From NCBI RefSeq assembly GCF_938045535.1, contig NZ_CALIMQ010000127.1:1-24178 (forward strand): 24,178 bases of DNA, in the 5' to 3' direction. This DNA comes from an uncultured Campylobacter sp. Lineage in GTDB: Bacteria; Campylobacterota; Campylobacteria; Campylobacterales; Campylobacteraceae. The notes under the pieces are model-generated. The model made no database searches. It worked only from the letters and a program-made list of their open reading frames with translations, and was not told the origin of the DNA. Every line of letters begins with the position of its first letter. Position 1 is the first letter of the stretch. The position numbers and the translations under genes were made by a program. Shown here piece after piece: positions 19,264 to 24,178 of the stretch.

Positions 19264-20019
19264 TTAGAGATGATTTATCAAGCTCGCGTTATACGCGGCC
19301 CCAAAGCCGTTGTCGATATTTACGACGCTCACGCCGTTTGCGCAGCTATTTAGCATCGCTAGCAGCGCCGCCAGACCGCCAAAGCTCGCGCCGTATCCCA
19401 CGCTGGTGGGCACCGCGATCATCGGCACGCTCACGAGGCCTGCTAGCACGCTAGCTAGCGCGCCCTCCATGCCTGCTACCGCGATCACGACCTTTGCGCC
19501 GCGTATCTGCTCTAAATTTGCGATCAGTCTATGAAGTCCCGCCACGCCCGCGTCGCTAAATTTGCGTGCGTCGTTGCCTAAAAATCGCGCCGTCTCGTAC
19601 GCCTCCTCCACGACCGCGCCGTCGGCGGTGCCTGCGGAGACTATCGCGATGTAGCTTTGCGTGAGCGCGGGCTCTTTAAATTTGACGCTGATGACGCGGC
19701 CGCGAGCGTTAAACTCCGCCTGCGGCAGCGTCTCGCGCACCCGCTTAAAAACCCGTTCGTTCGTGCGCGTGATGAGGATGTTTTGCCTCCTCGCGCCGAT
19801 CGCCTCTGCGATACGCAAAATTTCATCATCCGTCTTGCCCTCGCCGTAGATCACCTCGCCCGCGCCGTTTCGCAGGGCGCGCTGAGTGTCGATCTTGGCG
19901 CAGCCTACGTCCTCGTAGGGGTAGTTTTTCAGGTATTTTAGCGCCTCTTGCTCGCTCACGCGACCGCTTTTTATCCCCGCGAAAAGCTCTAAAATTTCAT
20001 CCTCTCTCATGCAAAACAT
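19264..20019 (-). CDS. larB: LarB, pyridinium-3,5-biscarboxylate mononucleotide synthase
   Basis: 251 residues from the ATG at 20019, or 248 from the ATG at 20010, which has GAGAGG nine bases upstream. LarB carboxylates and hydrolyses nicotinic acid adenine dinucleotide to make the first intermediate of the nickel-pincer nucleotide. The N-terminal LFAGIKSGRVSEQEALKYLKN is the short helical lead seen in LarB. The C-terminal two thirds resemble PurE: IAIVSAGTADGAVVEEAYETA, then VIAVAGMEGALASVLAGLV, VIAVPTSVGYG-like (here MIAVPTSVGYGASFGG) and a final CANGVSVVNIDNGFGAAY. Its start lies inside the larE end (23- or 14-base overlap). The full set of three biosynthetic genes is present, so cofactor production is complete. 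Confidence 0.93.
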   Translation of the reverse strand: MFCMREDEILELFAGIKSGRVSEQEALKYLKNYPYEDVGCAKIDTQRALRNGAGEVIYGEGKTDDEILRIAEAIGARRQNILITRTNERVFKRVRETLPQAEFNARGRVISVKFKEPALTQSYIAIVSAGTADGAVVEEAYETARFLGNDARKFSDAGVAGLHRLIANLEQIRGAKVVIAVAGMEGALASVLAGLVSVPMIAVPTSVGYGASFGGLAALLAMLNSCANGVSVVNIDNGFGAAYNASLINHL

Positions 20020-20779
20020 CCTCTCTAAGCCCCTTTAGATCGAGCGTCACATCCGCTGCGCCAAGCGTCACAAGCCGCCTAACGACGCTTTTAAATTTCG
20101 CGTCTTTTAGGAAGCTCTGCATGCTGGAAAATGGCATTTGCAGCTTTATATTTTTGCGGTCGCACCGCGCGCGGACGTTTGCGTAGCCGCTTGCGATGAG
20201 TAGATTTTCCGCAGCTTCGATCAAATTTAGCTCGCTCTCATCGATCTCGCGCCCGTGCGGCAGGCGCGTTAGCAAGCACGCGTAGCCAGGCTTTTCGGCG
20301 GTGGGTAAGCCCAGCTCGCGCGAGAGCTCGCGGATCTCGGCTTTAGTTAAATTTATCAGCGGCGAGAGCACGCCTAGCTCCTCTTTTGCTTTGAGTCCCG
20401 GGCGGTATTCGCCCAGATCATCGCGGTTCGTACCGTCTGCGACGCGGCTAAAGCCAAGCTCACGGGCGCGCTCGATCAGGCGCGAAAAAACGGCCTTTTT
20501 GCACAGGTAGCAGCGGTTTTCGGGGTTGTTTTTGATCCCCTCTGCGACGCCTAGTTCTAAAATTTCGTGGCGGATGCCGTAAGCGCGGGTAAATTCCACG
20601 GCTTCAGCAATCTCGCGCGAGGACATGTAGGGCGATCTGATCGTTATGCCGATCGCTCGCGCACCCAGCGCGTCGTGCGCTGCTCGTAGCAGTAGCGAAC
20701 TGTCCGTGCCGCCGCTAAATGCGACTGCTAGCTCGCCCAGTCCGCGCAGATCAGCCTTTAGTTTTTCTAGTTTCGTCAT
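19997..20779 (-). CDS. larE: LarE, ATP-dependent sulfur transferase for nickel-pincer cofactor
   Basis: 260 residues. LarE adenylates the pyridinium carboxylates and turns them into thiocarboxylates. The PP-loop is AFSGGTDSSLL (about residues 20-30), the family version of SGG.DS. Three cysteines are notable: C90 and C93 in NRCYLCKKA, and C168 in PGYACLLTRLP. The last corresponds by position and context to the sacrificial Cys176 of Lactobacillus plantarum LarE. The presence of the CxxC pair as well fits the LarE type reported to hold a [4Fe-4S] cluster and to work catalytically. The ATG lies 29 bases inside the end of larC, so translation is coupled. The substrate comes from LarB and the product goes to LarC. 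Confidence 0.94.
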   Translation of the reverse strand: MTKLEKLKADLRGLGELAVAFSGGTDSSLLLRAAHDALGARAIGITIRSPYMSSREIAEAVEFTRAYGIRHEILELGVAEGIKNNPENRCYLCKKAVFSRLIERARELGFSRVADGTNRDDLGEYRPGLKAKEELGVLSPLINLTKAEIRELSRELGLPTAEKPGYACLLTRLPHGREIDESELNLIEAAENLLIASGYANVRARCDRKNIKLQMPFSSMQSFLKDAKFKSVVRRLVTLGAADVTLDLKGLREDVLHERG

Positions 20780-21998
20780 AGATTTTCAGCGCCTCTTTCC
20801 GCACCCGCTCGATCGTCGTGCCGTGCGCGAGCGCTGCGGCCTTGCATTCGTCAAATTCCGGCTTTGCTTTTTGCATTTGATCGCTGCCAGAAATCTTAAG
20901 CCCTATCTCGCCGAATCTCGTCTGCACCCGCGCAAACTCGCGCCTTAGCTCGGTTTTAGCAACCTCTATCTCGCGAACGCCGATCGCGGTCGTGTGCGTA
21001 AATATCAGATCCTTTAAATTTTGCGCGTCCTGATTGCGGCACAGCGCGTTTAGCTCAAAGCCCATGCGCCCCTTTTTCATAAAAATAGAGCGGCTAAATA
21101 CGTCCAGCGCGCCGTTTTCGCGCAAAATTTCGCACGCAAGCGCAAAGCTCTCGGCGTCCATATCGTCGATGTTGGTGGAGATTAAAATTTGCTTGCAAAC
21201 CTCGCCGTAGCCAGCCTGCGCGCTTAAATTTGACTCGCCGCTTTCATCGTTCAAATTTTCATCCGCCTCGCAGATCATCGCGCGAAGCACGTTTGCAAAG
21301 CCCGCTGCGTCCTTGCCGCCCACGCCGTAGCCGATCTTTTCGATTTTAAAGCTCGCGCTATCCGTAAATTCGTCCGTGCAGACCTTTAAAATCGCCGCTC
21401 CCGTGGGCGTAGTCATCTCAAAATTTGCCCGTCCGAGACTTACGGGCACGCCTTTTAAAATTTCGCAAACGGCGGGTGCAGGTACGCTAAGCGCGCCGTG
21501 ATCGCAGATCGCTACGCCGCCGCCAAGCTCGATTTTGGAGCTTAGCACGCGCGAGACGCCGAGCTTTTCAAAAAGATACTCAAAGCAGATCGCCGCGCCT
21601 GCGATGTCCGCGATACTATCGATCGCGCCGAGCTCGTGGAAATGCACCTGCTCTACGTCTGTACCGTGGACTTTGGCCTCCGCCTGCGCGACGGTGCGAA
21701 ATATCGCGCCCGCTCTTTGCTTGCAGCTCTGGCTTAAATTTGAACTCTCTAAAATTTGCCTGATACCCGCGTAGCTTCTGGCGTGAGGCTGCGATTTTAG
21801 CGGCACTACGTCGATTTTTGTCGCGGCGATGCCTTTTTTTAGCACGCTTTTGCGTACAAGCTTAAATTCGCCAGCTAAATTTAACTTCTCTAGCTCGGCG
21901 CAAAGATAGTCAAAATCCACTCCGAGCCCGACAAGAGCGGCCAAGTTCATATCGCCGCTGATACCCGCGCTAGCGTCGTAATATAAAATTTTAGCCAA
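20751..21998 (-). CDS. larC: LarC, nickel-pincer cofactor nickel insertion protein
   Basis: 415 residues in one uninterrupted frame. LarC inserts nickel into the bis-thiocarboxylated pyridinium nucleotide in a CTP-dependent step. The start is TTG at 21998, two bases after the larA stop, with AAGG upstream; the next residues AKILYYDASAGISGDMNLAALV are the standard LarC opening. Other visible parts are VEQVHFHELGAIDSIADIAG (a His/Glu-rich likely metal site), GGGVAICDHGALSVPAP, MTTPTGAAIL and, in the second domain, STNIDDMDAE followed by KKGRMGFELNAL. In L. plantarum the two halves are joined by a programmed frameshift; here no frameshift is needed. The C-terminus overlaps larE by 29 bases. Confidence 0.94.
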   Translation of the reverse strand: MAKILYYDASAGISGDMNLAALVGLGVDFDYLCAELEKLNLAGEFKLVRKSVLKKGIAATKIDVVPLKSQPHARSYAGIRQILESSNLSQSCKQRAGAIFRTVAQAEAKVHGTDVEQVHFHELGAIDSIADIAGAAICFEYLFEKLGVSRVLSSKIELGGGVAICDHGALSVPAPAVCEILKGVPVSLGRANFEMTTPTGAAILKVCTDEFTDSASFKIEKIGYGVGGKDAAGFANVLRAMICEADENLNDESGESNLSAQAGYGEVCKQILISTNIDDMDAESFALACEILRENGALDVFSRSIFMKKGRMGFELNALCRNQDAQNLKDLIFTHTTAIGVREIEVAKTELRREFARVQTRFGEIGLKISGSDQMQKAKPEFDECKAAALAHGTTIERVRKEALKIYDETRKTKG

Positions 21999-22000
21999 AC

Positions 22001-23251
22001 TTATGCCTTAGGCACCGTCATCGAGCCAAACGGCAGGATGATGATTTTAGCGTCCGCGCCCTTTTGCGCGAGCGCGTCGTCCACAGCCTTTTGCAGATCG
22101 TGATACGGCTTTAGGTGTACGGCGCGCATCTCATCGTCGCTTAGATCACTCACCGCCCAAGTCTGCGCCCAGAGCGAGATTTCGGCCATTTTAGCGGCCT
22201 TGTGGTAGCCGAGCTTAAAGCCCGCGCTGATCTTTTCTAGCACCTTTTTAGGCGTATCCGCGGATGCCATCAGATCAAAAAACGGCTTTGGTCCGATGCC
22301 GGTGCGGCACTTTGCGACCATTATTAAAATTCCATCCTGCGCGAGTGCTAGTTTGCCGTTGTCTAGGGCTTTTTGCGCTTGATAGAGATCGACGTCCATC
22401 GGATAGGGCGCGACCGAGATCACGATGTCGGCCTTGCGGGGGATATTTACGCAAAAGACCTCGTCGGCCTTTTTCACGCAGTCGTAAAAGCTGTCGTTTA
22501 AGTCGCCCGTGCTTGCGTAATACACGCCGTGCTCGCTATCAAGCACCGTCTGGATCGAAAAAACGTCGATGTGCGCTAGCACCTTCATCGCATCGATCAT
22601 ATCTTCATGCACGGGATTGCCCTCTAAGCGCAGCGCCTGAGCGTCGGAGCTAAGAGCTAGTTTATGGTTTTGCGTGATGCTCTCATACGACGCCGTGCCA
22701 GGCAAAAATGCCTTTCTGCCGCCGGTGTAGCCTGCGAAATAGTGCGGCTCGACCGAACCTATGACGATTACCTTTTTGGCTTCTGCTACGATTTTGTTTA
22801 GATACATCTGCGTGCCGTTTTTGCTCTCGCCTAAAAACACCATCTCATCGTGTTTGGAGTCGTGATCGTGAACTTCGCCTTTGGCGTTAAGCTCGGAGTA
22901 AATTTCTTTACCGAATATCATCTCGTACTCATCGAGCGTACCCTCTCTGTGGCAACCCGTTGCGATGATGAAAATTTTATTTTTCTCGCGGATTTTCGGG
23001 TAAATTTGCTTTAAAATTTTTGCCGTCGGCGTAGGTCTAGTGCCGTCGTTTACGATGACGACGATCTTTTCATCGCCCGCGATAAACTCATCGAAGCTTT
23101 TTTGATTTATCGGATTTGCGAGAGCCTTTGCGATGAGCGCCGTTTCGTCAAATTTAGCCACGGGGTTTGGATCGAAAACGCCGAGCAAATTTTTCTCGTT
23201 TATCTCTAAGTTTAGATGATCGTCTTTGCCGTATGCGATAGGGATTTGCAT
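22001..23251 (-). CDS. larA: LarA-family nickel-dependent 2-hydroxyacid racemase
   Basis: 416 residues from an ATG with AGGAG spaced six bases upstream. The residues known for L. plantarum lactate racemase appear to be conserved: D69 and R72 in NDGTRPT, H101 in ATGCHREG, H170 in SVEPHYFAGY, K180 in GGRKAFLPG (the lysine that binds the cofactor), H196 in NHKLA (nickel ligand), and Q291 and K294 in LYQAQKAL. The protein would catalyse hydride-transfer racemisation using the nickel-pincer nucleotide. LarA relatives also act on malate, phenyllactate, 2-hydroxyglutarate and other acids, so lactate is not certain. The dehydratase genes at the end of the same operon favour a C4 hydroxydiacid, by inference. 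No lactate permease or larR regulator is seen nearby. It is first in the operon and cytoplasmic. Confidence 0.92.
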   Translation of the reverse strand: MQIPIAYGKDDHLNLEINEKNLLGVFDPNPVAKFDETALIAKALANPINQKSFDEFIAGDEKIVVIVNDGTRPTPTAKILKQIYPKIREKNKIFIIATGCHREGTLDEYEMIFGKEIYSELNAKGEVHDHDSKHDEMVFLGESKNGTQMYLNKIVAEAKKVIVIGSVEPHYFAGYTGGRKAFLPGTASYESITQNHKLALSSDAQALRLEGNPVHEDMIDAMKVLAHIDVFSIQTVLDSEHGVYYASTGDLNDSFYDCVKKADEVFCVNIPRKADIVISVAPYPMDVDLYQAQKALDNGKLALAQDGILIMVAKCRTGIGPKPFFDLMASADTPKKVLEKISAGFKLGYHKAAKMAEISLWAQTWAVSDLSDDEMRAVHLKPYHDLQKAVDDALAQKGADAKIIILPFGSMTVPKA

Positions 23252-23279
23252 ATCTGTCTCCTATGTGGAATTTGACGGG

Positions 23280-23285
23280 ATTATA
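23280..23285 (-). promoter_or_regulatory. -10 box of the lar-ttd operon
   Basis: CGT-TATAAT on the minus strand at 23285-23280, 29 bases before the larA ATG. A start near 23273 would give a leader of about 22 bases that includes the AGGAG at 23262-23258. No clear -35 is seen, as is usual in Campylobacter. Confidence 0.5.
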
Positions 23286-23380
23286 ACGTAAATTTTATTT
23301 AAAACGAATTAGCCTCGCGCGGGTTATGAACGGAATTTAGAAAGCTTTAGAATTTAAAAATTTAGAGTATTTAAAATTTC

Positions 23381-23400
23381 AAAATTTTATAAAATTTTAT
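23381..23400 (+). repeat. Perfect 10-base tandem duplication
   Basis: AAAATTTTAT occurs twice in a row in the AT-rich region between the divergent larA and helix-turn-helix genes. It adds to local bendable AT-rich DNA and may be part of an UP-element-like stretch. Confidence 0.5.
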
Positions 23401-23420
23401 GTTTATTTTATGCAGTATTC

Positions 23421-23533
23421 TGTATAATTCATACGGATAAACGAAGTGTTTTGCTATTTTTACTTATGAATAACACGATTTTTATTCATTTTATACGATT
23501 TTATGTATAATTAACGAATAAATTTGTATAATT
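23421..23533 (+). promoter_or_regulatory. Three TGTATAATT boxes and dyad operators before the HTH gene
   Basis: TGTATAATT occurs at 23421-23429, 23504-23512 and 23525-23533, the last two exactly 21 bases apart. Between the first and second boxes is a perfect 8-bp inverted repeat, ATGAATAA (23466-23473) and TTATTCAT (23482-23489), with an 8-base spacer. A second imperfect dyad pairs about 23482-23497 with 23505-23522. These could be stacked -10 elements plus operator sites for the regulator encoded downstream. Confidence 0.45.
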
Positions 23534-23538
23534 TTCAT

Positions 23539-23784
23539 ATGTTAGAAACGAGCGATATATTCAACATTTTGCACAATGCCGTCGAAGCTAAAAATAACGG
23601 CAAAAAGATCTCGCACGCTGCGATGGCGCAGAGGTTAGGCGTATCGATGCGGACGTATCAGGACTGGCGCTTGGGCACGACTAAGCCGCAGGCCGCGACC
23701 GCGATATGCCAGATGTTGTGTGAGCTCGATAGCGACGACGCTGCGTTTGTACTGCATAAGATAAAAAAACTTATAGGAGATTAG
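23539..23784 (+). CDS. Small helix-turn-helix DNA-binding protein
   Basis: 81 residues from the ATG at 23539; a TTG 15 bases upstream is possible but unlikely. There is no Shine-Dalgarno sequence. Instead a TATAAT ends six bases before the ATG, so a transcript begun from it would start at or very near the ATG (leaderless). Residues 22-54 form a helix-turn-helix: KKISHAAMAQRLGVSMRT, then YQDWRLGTTKPQ, the second helix being the likely recognition helix. The rest is a short helical tail, LDSDDAAFVLHKIKKLIGD. It resembles XRE-like small regulators, such as antitoxins or phage-type repressors. It probably controls its own promoter through the dyads upstream and is co-transcribed with the 44-residue peptide gene one base later. 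Targets unknown. Confidence 0.8.
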   Translation: MLETSDIFNILHNAVEAKNNGKKISHAAMAQRLGVSMRTYQDWRLGTTKPQAATAICQMLCELDSDDAAFVLHKIKKLIGD

Positions 23785-23785
23785 A

Positions 23786-23920
23786 GTGCAAAACATTACT
23801 TTGCAAGAAAAGCTGGATCTACAGGGTGTCTTTCGCGTGATTTATGAGAAAAAAGAGTCGAAATTCGCGATCTTTTATAAGGCGTTTTTGAAGAAATTTT
23901 TTAAAAATTTTAAAAAATAA
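23786..23920 (+). CDS. Small basic peptide downstream of the HTH gene
   Basis: 44 residues from a GTG start, one base after the stop of the HTH gene. GGAG lies six to seven bases upstream inside that gene's last codons, so translational coupling is likely. The sequence begins MQNITLQEKLDLQGVFRVIY and ends in a lysine/phenylalanine-rich helix (FYKAFLKKFFKNFKK), strongly basic and amphipathic. No family is recognised. With an HTH partner before it, it could be one member of a small regulatory or toxin-antitoxin-type pair, or simply a conserved co-factor of the HTH protein; I do not claim a toxin. Whether it is translated is the main uncertainty. Confidence 0.5.
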   Translation: MQNITLQEKLDLQGVFRVIYEKKESKFAIFYKAFLKKFFKNFKK

Positions 23921-23947
23921 TTGGCGGAGGCATTTATTTATTATACT

Positions 23948-24133
23948 TTATGTGGCAAAGGCGGTAGTATCCATTAAATTTAGATGATTTTTCCTTTTTA
24001 TGACGACCACGCCGATATTCTTTGTTTTGCAGTTTCAGAGGATGCTACCAAATTCTACTTTATAAAATTTTTTCCATCTTTCTGCCTCTTTGGCATCATC
24101 TAATTTAATTTTAAATTCTATACTTTGGCTCAT
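23948..24133 (-). pseudogene. Small reading frame interrupted by an in-frame TGA
   Basis: On the minus strand an ATG at 24133 opens a frame of 32 residues (MSQSIEFKIKLDDAKEAERW and on), stopped by TGA at 24037-24035. The same frame then stays open for 28 more codons to TAA at 23950-23948. The ribosome site is weak. It is most simply a decayed 61-residue gene or a 32-residue protein. Read-through or selenocysteine is conceivable because Campylobacter species can make selenoproteins, but I see no convincing stem-loop right after the TGA. Confidence 0.35.
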
Positions 24134-24178
24134 GATCTTAAATTTGTAGCGTAAATTTAATTGAAATTAATGCCGAAT

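Noticed and set aside
20751..21998. Programmed frameshift in larC as in L. plantarum
   Set aside because: The frame is continuous for 415 codons, so no frameshift is needed.
22001..23251. Confident call of lactate racemase
   Set aside because: The catalytic residues are shared by LarA relatives with other substrates, and the operon partner is a C4-acid dehydratase, so the substrate is left open.
23990..24037. Selenocysteine site at the in-frame TGA
   Set aside because: No clear stem-loop directly after the TGA and no known selenoprotein motif; a decayed gene is simpler.

Overview
The window looks like the chromosome of a Campylobacter-type epsilonproteobacterium (Campylobacterota). Intergenic DNA is full of AAATTT/TAAATTT strings, and the gene set includes a NifJ-type pyruvate:acceptor oxidoreductase, flavodoxin, and a DUF2325 gene next to fldA (the same neighbourhood as I remember near Cj1382c-Cj1384c of C. 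jejuni). The coding sequence is richer in G+C than in C. jejuni, which suggests one of the oral or anaerobic species (C. gracilis, showae, rectus and relatives), but I cannot fix the species. I see no rRNA, tRNA, CRISPR array, transposase or phage structural gene.

Layout. 1-746: a partial lipoprotein with glycine/aspartate-rich repeats, minus strand. 747-1265: non-coding with degenerate GC-rich repeats. 1266-1871: an unrecognised membrane protein. 2089-3273: a two-gene minus-strand pair (an unknown protein and a DUF4230-like membrane-anchored protein). 3281-3617: paired hairpins. 3618-4145: a YcxB-like protein, divergent from 4243-7686, a large three-part lysophospholipid flippase/acyltransferase/acyl-ACP synthetase fusion. 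7687-8453: non-coding with a short tandem repeat and a terminator. 8454-10499: a minus-strand operon DUF2325 - unknown - fldA. 10618-11310: aspartate/glutamate racemase family. 11421-15002: nifJ. 15003-15784: non-coding. 15785-16954: SotB-like efflux transporter.

17252-23251 is the most interesting region: seven tightly packed minus-strand genes in the order larA, larC, larE, larB, a DUF2809 membrane protein, ttdA, ttdB. LarB, LarE and LarC together make and install the nickel-pincer nucleotide (NPN) cofactor of LarA-family 2-hydroxyacid racemases. The last two genes encode an oxygen-sensitive iron-sulfur hydro-lyase most like L(+)-tartrate dehydratase (or a two-subunit class I fumarase). My inference is that the LarA homologue supplies the right stereoisomer of a C4 hydroxydiacid (malate or tartrate) to the dehydratase, giving fumarate or oxaloacetate, rather than simply racemising lactate.

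23252-24178: an AT-rich regulatory region with three TGTATAATT boxes, then a small helix-turn-helix gene whose -10 box suggests a leaderless transcript, a previously unlisted 44-residue basic peptide gene immediately after it, and a small minus-strand frame interrupted by an in-frame TGA.

Metabolically, NifJ and FldA fit as an electron-transfer pair, and the lar-ttd operon would feed the fumarate/oxaloacetate pool. Family assignments rest on reading motifs by eye; no search was run.
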